Source of the DNA: Halomonas sp. SpR1
GTDB taxonomy: Bacteria > Pseudomonadota > Gammaproteobacteria > Pseudomonadales > Halomonadaceae
Assembly: GCF_031010175.1 (NCBI RefSeq)
Contig: NZ_JAUAMB010000001.1
Span: 62,001-126,000 of the forward strand
Length of the DNA: 64,000 nucleotides
Direction: 5' to 3'
Shown here: positions 56,674 through 63,964 of the stretch, piece by piece
How positions within the stretch are numbered: the stretch's first letter is position 1
How the letters are laid out: each line of letters starts with the position of its first letter
The notes under the pieces: generated by a model
What the model was told of the DNA's origin: nothing
The model's input: the letters and a program-made list of their open reading frames with translations, nothing else
Database searches by the model: none
Translations under genes and position numbers: made by a program

Positions 56674-56696
56674 AAGATGTATTATTTATGCATCTA
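56674..56696. promoter_or_regulatory. NsrR site before the DUF4870-like gene
   Basis: 23-bp dyad with arms AAGATGTATTA and TTATGCATCTA, about 18 of 22 positions of the NsrR consensus, 33-55 bp before the gene. An extra half-site AGTGCATCTA follows at about 56701. Confidence 0.7.
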
Positions 56697-56748
56697 TTTT
56701 AGTGCATCTATGTAGGGTTTTCCTGTCTGGGATCAAACCTAGTGATCG

Positions 56749-57195
56749 TTAGACATTGACGGTGGGGATACGCAATAACCCTGCCAACTGCGGGTAACGA
56801 TTGGACAACACGTCTGCCAGGGTATAGCGGTCAAGCACCTCCAGAAACGCTGAGAGTGCTTCGTTTAGAATGGGTTGGAGACGGCAAGAGGGCGTGATAA
56901 TGCAGTTGTTATCGCTATGAAAACACTCCACTAATTCCATGCCATGTTCCATTTCGCGTACGAGTTTACCCAGCCCGATAGTCGCAGGGTCGCGTGTAAG
57001 CAATAAGCCGCCATTCTTGCCCCGGATAGCGGTAACGTAGTTCTTCTGACTAAGCTCTTGAACGACTTTCATCAGATGATTACGTGAGATATCAAAGGTT
57101 TCAGCGATCTCATTGATAGTAGAGCGCTCTTCTCCTTTTACCGCAAGAAAGATCAATACGCGTATTGAATAATCGGTGAATCGGGTGAGATGCAT
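56749..57195 (-). CDS. nsrR: NO-sensing transcriptional repressor
   Basis: 148-residue Rrf2-family protein. Winged helix (STINEIAETFDISRNHLMKVVQELSQKNYVTAIRGKNGGL) and the [4Fe-4S] ligands C91-X6-C98-X5-C104 in VECFHSDNNCIITPSCRL, which identify NsrR rather than IscR. Apo or nitrosylated NsrR releases DNA. Sites for it lie before norC, hmp, nnrS and the 56120 gene, and half-sites before nos, norE and nsrR itself (57259). Confidence 0.95.
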   Translation of the reverse strand: MHLTRFTDYSIRVLIFLAVKGEERSTINEIAETFDISRNHLMKVVQELSQKNYVTAIRGKNGGLLLTRDPATIGLGKLVREMEHGMELVECFHSDNNCIITPSCRLQPILNEALSAFLEVLDRYTLADVLSNRYPQLAGLLRIPTVNV

Positions 57196-57258
57196 GGAGT
57201 GCGCTGTGCTCCGCTGGTAACCTGGCTATAAAACAAGCATGTTGTATGAACGTTCAGT

Positions 57259-57269
57259 AAGATGCAATC
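57259..57269. promoter_or_regulatory. NsrR half-site upstream of nsrR
   Basis: AAGATGCAATC, 64-74 bp upstream of nsrR; one arm only, suggests weak autoregulation. Confidence 0.4.
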
Positions 57270-57313
57270 AGAACATAGGCGCATAATGCTGACCTGGATC
57301 TAAAAGGGAAGAG

Positions 57314-58063
57314 TTAGTGGCGCAGCTCAAATCGGCTAAAATGCGGTGCCAAACGTTTGACCAGCGCATTTAATCGAGCGGTAGAGGGGGCATGGGTAAC
57401 CGGCTGCGCATAGCTGGCGTCAAGGCACTGCCCGCCGCGAGCTACCTGCAGCGCGTAGTGACGTACGCCGCAGTCGGCAAGGGTCAGCGCCAGGCGTTCC
57501 ACATCGGCAAGCTGAAAATCTTTCCAGTGGATAGTGGTGCGGCACTCGAAACTGAGTCCGCTGTCGAGCAGAATTCCCAAGCTACGGGAATGCCGTTGCC
57601 AGATGCCGGGACGACCGCATATACGGTCAAACTCTTTGCCTCGTCCTTTTACATCCAGCCCTACCCAGTCAAGGTGTGGTAACAGCCGGGTGAGGCGGTC
57701 AGGATAAGGGCCGGCAGTATGCAGCCCTACCTTAAAACCCAGTGCTTTCACTTCCTTTGCCGCAGCAGGCAAACCGGCGTTCACGGTTGGCTCACCGCCG
57801 CTGAAAACGACGGCTTCCAATAAATTTCGCCGGGTACTCAGAAATTCCAGTATTGCTTGCCACTCATGGGGCTCACCCCGTCGCGGTGGGATCATGCTGG
57901 GGTTGTGACAGTAGCCGCAGCGTAGCGGGCAGCCTTGCAGAAAAACAACACACGCCAGATGATCGGGGTAGTCCAGGGTTGTCATGGGAACAAGCCCGGC
58001 GATGGGCAGCCGAATCGAGTTGGGTTGAGCGCTTGTGTCATCAAGTCCCGTGAGAAGAGTCAT
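57314..58063 (-). CDS. nrdG: anaerobic ribonucleotide reductase activase
   Basis: Radical-SAM enzyme, 249 residues, that makes the glycyl radical of NrdD. Cluster motif C45-PLR-C49-GY-C52 in FLQGCPLRCGYCHNP, then VFSGGEPTVNAGL and GLDVKGRG. Larger than E. coli NrdG (154), like the Pseudomonas type. Third gene of the nrdD unit; a GC-rich hairpin lies in the gap before it. Confidence 0.94.
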   Translation of the reverse strand: MTLLTGLDDTSAQPNSIRLPIAGLVPMTTLDYPDHLACVVFLQGCPLRCGYCHNPSMIPPRRGEPHEWQAILEFLSTRRNLLEAVVFSGGEPTVNAGLPAAAKEVKALGFKVGLHTAGPYPDRLTRLLPHLDWVGLDVKGRGKEFDRICGRPGIWQRHSRSLGILLDSGLSFECRTTIHWKDFQLADVERLALTLADCGVRHYALQVARGGQCLDASYAQPVTHAPSTARLNALVKRLAPHFSRFELRH

Positions 58064-58078
58064 TGTGATAACCCCATA

Positions 58079-58104
58079 CAGGGGGCCTGTCGCCAGGCCC
58101 CCTG
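58079..58104 (-). other. intercistronic hairpin before nrdG
   Basis: CAGGGGGCCTG (58079-58089)/CAGGCCCCCTG (58094-58104), an 11-bp perfect stem with loop TCGC, 16 bp upstream of the nrdG start. No T-run. Confidence 0.7.
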
Positions 58105-58131
58105 CCGTCGTGAGTGAGAGATAAGGGTTAG

Positions 58132-58296
58132 TTACAGCGAGGCGGCGCCTTCAGTAAAATGGCGGCGTTCCTGGTGTTCAGCACGCTTACCAATATTGAA
58201 CTGGCTTACCGGCCGGTGGTAGCCCATGACCCGGGTCCAGACTTCGCAGCGCTGGCGCTGTTCTGTGGGCAATCTAGCGTATCGAGTGGTTTGCAT
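58132..58296 (-). CDS. 54-residue glycyl-radical polypeptide of class III ribonucleotide reductase
   Basis: MQTTRYARLPTEQRQRC then EVWTRVMGYHRPVSQFNIGKR. The RV-x-GY...P...FN-GK segment is the glycyl-radical loop that ends other NrdD enzymes; Gly25 would carry the radical. Cys17 may add a ligand to the zinc site whose other cysteines are in the large gene (CPVHGYLAGEHEFCPKC). The ATG at 58296 has AAGGAAC 7 nt upstream, so independent translation is likely. The frame is also open for 138 nt upstream, in the +1 frame of nrdD, so a +1 frameshift fusion is the alternative. Lies 43 bp after nrdD. Confidence 0.8.
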   Translation of the reverse strand: MQTTRYARLPTEQRQRCEVWTRVMGYHRPVSQFNIGKRAEHQERRHFTEGAASL

Positions 58297-58326
58297 TAAA
58301 AAGTTCCTTATACGAGTTGATAAGAG

Positions 58327-58342
58327 TGAGGCAAATGCCTCA
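58327..58342 (-). other. palindrome at the nrdD stop codon
   Basis: TGAGGCA AA TGCCTCA, a 7-bp inverted repeat that includes the nrdD stop codon (58340-58342), in the 43-bp gap before the glycyl-radical ORF. Confidence 0.6.
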
Positions 58343-60082
58343 TGCCGTGGTGGCGTCGGTTGCGCCCGCCGTTTGTGCCCATAGTGCTTCATCGCACTTA
58401 GGGCAGAACTCATGTTCACCGGCCAGGTAGCCATGTACCGGGCAGATCGAAAAAGTGGGGGTCACGGTGAGGTAGGGTAAGCGAAAGTGAGCGAGCGCCG
58501 TTTTTACCAGCTTGCGACAGGCGGCGGCCGACGTGATCCGCTCACGCATATAAAGATGCAGCACCGTGCCGCCGGTATAGCGCGTTTGTAAGGGATCCTG
58601 GTGGCTCAACGCCTCAAAAGGGTCATCGGTATGGCCAACCGGTAATTGGCTGGAGTTAGTGTAATAAGGCGCCTCTGGCGTGCCAGCCTGTAGAATGTCA
58701 GGAAAACGCGCCAGATCCTCCCGGGCAAAACGGTGAGTGGTGCCCTCCGCCGGCGTGGCTTCGAGGTTGTACATATGACCGGTCTGTTCCTGAAATTCAC
58801 GCATCCGCTCCCGGACGTGATCAAGCAGATCAAGCGCCAGCTGCAGCCCCTGTGGATCGGCGATGTCGAAGCGGTCCGCGCTGAAGTTGCGCACCATTTC
58901 GTTGAGCCCGTTCACGCCCAGGGTCGAGAAATGGTTGCGTAGCGTGCCCAGGTAGCGCTGGGTGTAGGGGTAAAGGCCCTGGTCTATCAGTTGCTGAATA
59001 CGCTCGCGCTTGAGTTCGAGACTATCGCGTCCAAGCGACAGCAGGCGATCCAGTTCGTTGTACAGCCCCGCTTGGTCACCGGCAAAGCGATAACCCAGTC
59101 GGGCACAATTGATTGTCACCACGCCCAGCGAGCCCGTTTGCTCGGCGCTGCCGAATAGCCCATTGCCGCGTTTGAGCAGTTCACTCAAATCAAGCTGCAG
59201 GCGACAGCACATGGAGCGAACCATGTGAGGTTCAAGATCCGAATTTAGAAAGTTTTGAAAGTAGGGCAGGCCGTACTTGGCGGTCAGTGCAAATAGCCGT
59301 TCGGCGTTATCACTTTCCCAATCAAAATCATGGGTGATGTTATAGGTAGGGATCGGGAAGGTGAACACCCGTCCATGGCGGTCGCCGGCCTCCATGATTT
59401 CCAGGTAGGCCCGGTTGAGCAAGTCCATTTCAACCTGCAGTTCACCATAGCTGAACGGCTGCTCCTCACCACCGATAACGGGTATCTGCTGGCGTAAGTC
59501 TTCGGGGCAGACCCAGTCAAACGTCAGGTTGGTGAAGGGTGTCTGACTACCCCAGCGCGACGGCACATTGAGGTTGTAAATGAACTCCTGGAGTGCCTGC
59601 TTGACTTGTGTGTAGGTCAGCCCGTCCTTGCGCACATAGGGCGCCAGATAGGTATCGAAAGAACTGAAGGCTTGAGCCCCGGCCCACTCATTCTGCAGGG
59701 TACCCAGAAAATTGACCATTTGCCCCAGGGCGCTGGATAGGTGGCAGGGTGGATGGCTTTCGGCGCGCCCCGGCACACCATTGAACCCCTCAAGCAGCAG
59801 AGTGCGCAGCGACCATCCGGCGCAATAGCCGCAGAGCATATCCAGGTCATGAATATGCAGGTCACCTTCTCGGTGGGCTTCACCTATGGCATGCGGGTAA
59901 ACCTCATCGAGCCAGTAGTTGGCGATTAACTTACCCGAGACATTGAGGATCAAGCCGCCCAATGAATAGCCCTGGTTGGCATTGGCATGGACACGCCAAT
60001 CGGCGCGCTGAAGGTACTCGTTGACCGTCGAAGCGACATCGATATGACGCTTGGCTACCTGAACGCGGGTGGTGGTTGTCAC
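58340..60082 (-). CDS. nrdD: anaerobic (class III) ribonucleoside-triphosphate reductase, large part
   Basis: 580 residues from GTG 60082 (AGGAGATAACG before it). Contains NQGYSLGGLILNVSGKLIANYWLDEVYP, the catalytic HIHDLDMLCGYCAGW, MVRSMCCRLQLDLSELLKRGNGLFGS, TVTPTFSICPVHGYLAGEHEFCPKCD at the end. The protein stops just after the zinc site; the glycyl-radical loop, normally within the same chain, is encoded by the following 54-residue ORF. Reduces NTPs using formate under anaerobiosis. Upstream are two NrdR boxes and an FNR-like box. Confidence 0.94.
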   Translation of the reverse strand: MTTTTRVQVAKRHIDVASTVNEYLQRADWRVHANANQGYSLGGLILNVSGKLIANYWLDEVYPHAIGEAHREGDLHIHDLDMLCGYCAGWSLRTLLLEGFNGVPGRAESHPPCHLSSALGQMVNFLGTLQNEWAGAQAFSSFDTYLAPYVRKDGLTYTQVKQALQEFIYNLNVPSRWGSQTPFTNLTFDWVCPEDLRQQIPVIGGEEQPFSYGELQVEMDLLNRAYLEIMEAGDRHGRVFTFPIPTYNITHDFDWESDNAERLFALTAKYGLPYFQNFLNSDLEPHMVRSMCCRLQLDLSELLKRGNGLFGSAEQTGSLGVVTINCARLGYRFAGDQAGLYNELDRLLSLGRDSLELKRERIQQLIDQGLYPYTQRYLGTLRNHFSTLGVNGLNEMVRNFSADRFDIADPQGLQLALDLLDHVRERMREFQEQTGHMYNLEATPAEGTTHRFAREDLARFPDILQAGTPEAPYYTNSSQLPVGHTDDPFEALSHQDPLQTRYTGGTVLHLYMRERITSAAACRKLVKTALAHFRLPYLTVTPTFSICPVHGYLAGEHEFCPKCDEALWAQTAGATDATTA

Positions 60083-60087
60083 CGTTA

Positions 60088-60135
60088 TCTCCTATATATG
60101 CCAATATTTATTAAAATAAACACTACATGTTGTGT
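60088..60135. promoter_or_regulatory. tandem NrdR boxes upstream of nrdD
   Basis: Box A at 60120-60135 (ACACTACATGTTGTGT) is a close match to the NrdR consensus; box B at 60088-60103 (TCTCCTATATATGCCA) is weaker. Centres are 32 bp apart, the usual three-turn spacing. NrdR represses all ribonucleotide reductase operons. Confidence 0.6.
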
Positions 60136-60164
60136 ATAGGGTAAGCGTTCAGGATTTTCAGAAA

Positions 60165-60178
60165 ATGATCCAGATCAG
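60165..60178. promoter_or_regulatory. FNR-like box upstream of nrdD
   Basis: ATGAT CCAG ATCAG, symmetrical TGAT-N4-ATCA core with mismatched ends, 83 bp upstream of nrdD. Confidence 0.5.
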
Positions 60179-60244
60179 AATTAGGTGGATAAGAATAGGG
60201 CGAAGCGGAAGCGCTTATTTTTTCGCCTGCCTCTGTTTCTGCGT

Positions 60245-61186
60245 CTATGCAGTGCGGCTGTTATCCATACCCGGGCGGCCGTGCCAATAGCCGTCGCAGA
60301 ATTCAGCCTCCACCAAAGTCAGCGGATCGGGAGGAGGCAGCCTGCCATGCCGGGCCTGATCGAAGGCATTGACCACGTCGGCCATGCCTTCCGCTCGTGG
60401 GCTGAGACGCGCTACTGAAACGCCCATCTCTGCCATTGCGGTGAGCTCATGGCGGAGATCCTGACAGGCACTCGAAAGGGTCTGAATACCGTTCAGGGTG
60501 AAAACATCGCGGGATTCCTGTGAACGCAGCACCAAGCCTTCGGGGTATTTTTGGCAGACGAATTTGCAGCGATCCTTAGGCGTTTGATGGCGTCGAGCGG
60601 TAAAACAGCGTGATGACCAGGCCAGCGGCAGGTGCCCATAGGCGAATACTTCGCAAGGGTGGGGCACGCCCTCCTGGTGGCAGTCGTTAATAAGCTGCGC
60701 TAACGCTTGCTGCGCCATTTCCACCGGCGCTTGCCAGCGTTGCATGCCGACACGTGCCATGACTCCTAGGGTGGCGGTATTGTAGAGGTTGAGCGCGGCA
60801 CCAGCGATGAACGGCAACCCGGCGCTGGTGAGACGCTGAAGGGCGCTCTGGTCGTTGGCCTCGACAATAAAGTCACCGTTATCGCATAGTTTGCGCAGGT
60901 CACGCAGGTCGGCCTCAGACTCGATTAGTGTCTGGCTGGGGAGTACAACCTGCTTACCCGCCTGGGCAAGCTCGCGCCCAATGCCCAGCCAGTCGTCCAG
61001 CTTCATGTCGCGACGCCGGGAGCAAACGGTTTCGCCCAGGGTAATAATTTCTACCGGCCAGTCGGCTGCCTCACGGTAGAACGACTCGTAGCGCTCCCGC
61101 GTCCAGTAAAACAGTACCGGCCCCAGGGAGAGCTGTAGGGAATCGGTGGTCGGGATTGGTTGTTGGGGCAGTGTGGTGCTCGACAT
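60245..61186 (-). CDS. ubiV: U32-type protein UbiV of anaerobic ubiquinone synthesis
   Basis: 313 residues with U32 peptidase-like fold and a [4Fe-4S] site: Cys in VCSRRRDMKLDDW, RCFTARRH and DRCKFVCQKYPEG. Forms a heterodimer with UbiU that hydroxylates the quinone ring without oxygen. Starts 10 bp after ubiU on the same strand. Confidence 0.93.
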   Translation of the reverse strand: MSSTTLPQQPIPTTDSLQLSLGPVLFYWTRERYESFYREAADWPVEIITLGETVCSRRRDMKLDDWLGIGRELAQAGKQVVLPSQTLIESEADLRDLRKLCDNGDFIVEANDQSALQRLTSAGLPFIAGAALNLYNTATLGVMARVGMQRWQAPVEMAQQALAQLINDCHQEGVPHPCEVFAYGHLPLAWSSRCFTARRHQTPKDRCKFVCQKYPEGLVLRSQESRDVFTLNGIQTLSSACQDLRHELTAMAEMGVSVARLSPRAEGMADVVNAFDQARHGRLPPPDPLTLVEAEFCDGYWHGRPGMDNSRTA

Positions 61187-61195
61187 TTCTAGCTC

Positions 61196-62191
61196 CTATT
61201 TCCAGCGCCGTTCATAGGCGCCCAGGGTGGTGATGGCGCCTTCAGAAAGCTCGGCAAGGCCGGACATCCAGGCAGCGTCTGGATGAAAGCGCTCAGGCTC
61301 AGCCGCTAGGTGGTTAAGCGCCCGACGCCAGATGCCAGCGACCGTCGAAACATAGGCAGGGCTGCGCTGGCGGCCTTCAATCTTGACCGCGCTGATGCCC
61401 AGGTCGCGCAGCTCCGGCAACAGTTCAAGCGTGTTGAGGCTGGTGGGTTCTTCGATGGCATGATACGTCTCGCCCGCGACCTCAAACCGCCCCTTGCACA
61501 GAGTCGGGTAGCCTGCCCGCTCGCCTTCGGCGTAGCGGTCGATAAGCACATCATTAAGGCGCGACTCCAAGCCCTGCGGAGTCTCCTCCCAACGAACATG
61601 GGCTGCCGGAGAGCAGACCCCACGAGTATTGGGCGAGTCGCCGGTGAGGTAGGAGGAGAGGTAGCAGCGCCCTTCGGCCATGATGCACAGGCTTCCAAAT
61701 GCAAACACTTCAAGCTCGACCGGGGTCTGCCTGGCAAGATCGCGAACCTGAGTGATCGACAACACGCGGGGGAGCACCGCGCGCTTGATGCCAAAATGTT
61801 CATGATAAAAGCGCAGCGCCTCATGGCTGGTGGCGGAGCCCTGTACCGAGAGGTGACGAGCGACATCGGGATGGACGCGGGCGGCGTAATCCAAGAGCCC
61901 CATGTCCGCAAGAATCAGTGCATCCACGCCTAATTCAGCGGCTTGATCGACGGCTTGGGTCCACTGTTGCCAGCCATCGGGCTGGGGGTAGGTGTTGATG
62001 GCACAAAAGACGCGCTTGCCATGCTGGTGGGCGTAATCGATTCCTTCCCGGGCGCGTTTGTCGGTAAAATTGAGTCCCGCGAACTGGCGGGCATTGGTGA
62101 CATTCTGGAAACCGAAATAGACGGCGTCGGCACCTTCATTGACGGCACGCTTCAGGGCGGGCAGGTTGCCAGCGGGACATACAAGCTCCAT
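61196..62191 (-). CDS. ubiU: U32-type protein UbiU of anaerobic ubiquinone synthesis
   Basis: 331 residues. MELVCPAGNLPALKRAVNEGADAVYFG starts the barrel; the cluster ligands are in FAFGSLCIMAEGRCYLSSYLTG, TRGVCSPAAH and YPTLCKGRFE (four Cys). Works with UbiV and UbiT. First gene of the ubiUV unit, divergent from hemN across a Dnr-type box (62250). Confidence 0.94.
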   Translation of the reverse strand: MELVCPAGNLPALKRAVNEGADAVYFGFQNVTNARQFAGLNFTDKRAREGIDYAHQHGKRVFCAINTYPQPDGWQQWTQAVDQAAELGVDALILADMGLLDYAARVHPDVARHLSVQGSATSHEALRFYHEHFGIKRAVLPRVLSITQVRDLARQTPVELEVFAFGSLCIMAEGRCYLSSYLTGDSPNTRGVCSPAAHVRWEETPQGLESRLNDVLIDRYAEGERAGYPTLCKGRFEVAGETYHAIEEPTSLNTLELLPELRDLGISAVKIEGRQRSPAYVSTVAGIWRRALNHLAAEPERFHPDAAWMSGLAELSEGAITTLGAYERRWK

Positions 62192-62249
62192 AGCGAGACT
62201 CCTTGCGGGGAAAATCCGAGCAGTTTAGTCACCTATTTCTTGTCGCCTT

Positions 62250-62263
62250 TTGACTCAGGTCAT
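62250..62263. promoter_or_regulatory. FNR/Dnr-type box between ubiU and hemN
   Basis: TTGAC TCAG GTCAT, 59 bp upstream of ubiU and 143 bp upstream of hemN; may activate both. Confidence 0.7.
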
Positions 62264-62405
62264 AATGGGGTGGCTTTCAAAAGTGGGTAGCGCAGCAGAG
62301 AAGGCAAGCTGGGTGCAGGCGATTTTAAAACGTATACTGTATGAATGTTAACCGCTTCTTACTTTACCTGCTTCCCTAGCCCTTCCTTAGAGGCCTTTTC
62401 CGATC

Positions 62406-63791
62406 ATGCAAGATGAACTACTTTTCAATCGCCCCCTGGTAGAAAAATATGACCGGCCGGGGCCGCGTTATACCTCCTACCCGACGGCGCCGCAGTTTCA
62501 TGCCGCTTTTGCCGAGGATGATTACCGTAGCGCCGCGGAGCGCAGTAATCGGGCCGCAGAGCCCAAGCCGCTATCGGTCTATGTGCATATCCCTTTCTGC
62601 AAAAGCCTGTGCTATTACTGCGCGTGCAACAAGATCATCACCCACAACACCGAACGGGCCGCTGAATACCTCCAGTGGTTAAAACAGGAGATATTTGTTC
62701 AGGGCGCGCTGTTCGATACCACCCGGCGAATGACCCAGCTGCACCTGGGCGGAGGCACCCCGACCTACTTAAGCAACGCCCAGCTAAGTGAACTGATGGC
62801 GGCACTGGACGAAGCCTTCCACTTCGCCGCGCCTGAAGAGCGTGAGTTTTCGCTGGAGGTAGACCCGCGCACCGTGACACCCGACCAGGTGCATGAACTA
62901 TACGCGCTGGGGTTCAATCGGTTGAGCTTCGGTGTCCAGGATTTCGATCACGACGTGCAGCAAGCGGTCAATCGCGTCCAGAGCGAAGAGCAGGTGGTAT
63001 CCCTGGTGAAGGCCGCCCGTGAGACAGGGTTTGATTCGGTCAGCGTTGATCTGATCTATGGTCTGCCGTTGCAGACAGTAGCGAGTTTCGATACCACGCT
63101 AACCAAGATTATTGACCTGCAGCCGGATCGCATTGCCGCCTATAGCTACGCCCACCTGCCTGAACTGTTCAAGGCGCAGCGGCTGATTCGCCCTGAGGAT
63201 ATGCCACCCCCCGAGCGCAAGCTGGAGTTGCTGGAGCTAACGATTAACCGTCTGACGGCCGCAGGATATGTCTACATCGGCATGGATCATTTCGCGCTAC
63301 CCAACGATGAGCTGAGTCTGGCCCGTGAAAATGGCACCCTGCAGCGCAACTTCCAGGGGTATTCGACCCACGCCGACTGCGACATGATCGGGCTGGGTAT
63401 CACCTCTATCGGAAAAGTAGGGGATACCTATAGCCAGAATGTTAAGGAGACGGCACAGTACCAGCATCGCCTGGATGAAGGCCGCTTGCCGGTCTTCCGT
63501 GGCTATCGCTTGAGCGATGACGACAGGTTACGCCGTGACGTCATCAACACCCTGATGTGTCACGGTCGCCTCGCATTTGCCGCCATCGAGGCCCGCCACA
63601 ATATTAACTTTCACAGCTATTTTGCTAGCGCCTTAGCGAGCCTGGAAGAGATGGCGGAAGATGGTTTGATTGCGTTACGCGACCATGAAATCGAGGTGCT
63701 GCCTTCGGGACGGCTGATGATCCGTAACCTGGCCATGGCGTTCGATGCCTACCTGAAACCAACGGAAAATCGCTACTCACGCACGGTGTGA
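62406..63791 (+). CDS. hemN: oxygen-independent coproporphyrinogen III dehydrogenase
   Basis: 461 residues, radical SAM. VHIPFCKSLCYYCACNKIIT holds C65-X3-C69-X2-C72 and the extra Cys74 typical of HemN; LHLGGGTPTYLS is the SAM-binding block and GYSTHADCDMIGLGITSIG lies in the C-terminal half. Makes protoporphyrinogen for cytochromes under anaerobiosis, fitting the haem demand of Nor and Nos. Followed by 173 bp to narG. Confidence 0.97.
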   Translation: MQDELLFNRPLVEKYDRPGPRYTSYPTAPQFHAAFAEDDYRSAAERSNRAAEPKPLSVYVHIPFCKSLCYYCACNKIITHNTERAAEYLQWLKQEIFVQGALFDTTRRMTQLHLGGGTPTYLSNAQLSELMAALDEAFHFAAPEEREFSLEVDPRTVTPDQVHELYALGFNRLSFGVQDFDHDVQQAVNRVQSEEQVVSLVKAARETGFDSVSVDLIYGLPLQTVASFDTTLTKIIDLQPDRIAAYSYAHLPELFKAQRLIRPEDMPPPERKLELLELTINRLTAAGYVYIGMDHFALPNDELSLARENGTLQRNFQGYSTHADCDMIGLGITSIGKVGDTYSQNVKETAQYQHRLDEGRLPVFRGYRLSDDDRLRRDVINTLMCHGRLAFAAIEARHNINFHSYFASALASLEEMAEDGLIALRDHEIEVLPSGRLMIRNLAMAFDAYLKPTENRYSRTV

Positions 63792-63964
63792 TGGTAAGAG
63801 CGCCAAGCGTCTATTCCTTTGCGCTGGCCGCTCTATCACCTTGTGGGTAGACAGGGTGTATATGGAGGTAATCACGCAGTAATCCGCTGTTCGATCGCGC
63901 AGAATCCACTCCATGGAACCCGCCTGACGGGTATGCAAATTTCCGAGGAGCCTGGAGATCGACC
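63792..63964. promoter_or_regulatory. narG upstream region
   Basis: 173 bp without a gene. Some GTGGGTA/GGAGGTA stretches (63843-63877) look like imperfect NarL heptamers; no clear FNR box seen. Ribosome site GGAGATCGACC directly before the narG ATG. Confidence 0.4.

Noticed and set aside
61306-61933. Two 200-codon frames (both strands) inside ubiU
   Set aside because: They overlap the conserved Cys cluster of ubiU in other frames and show no domain.
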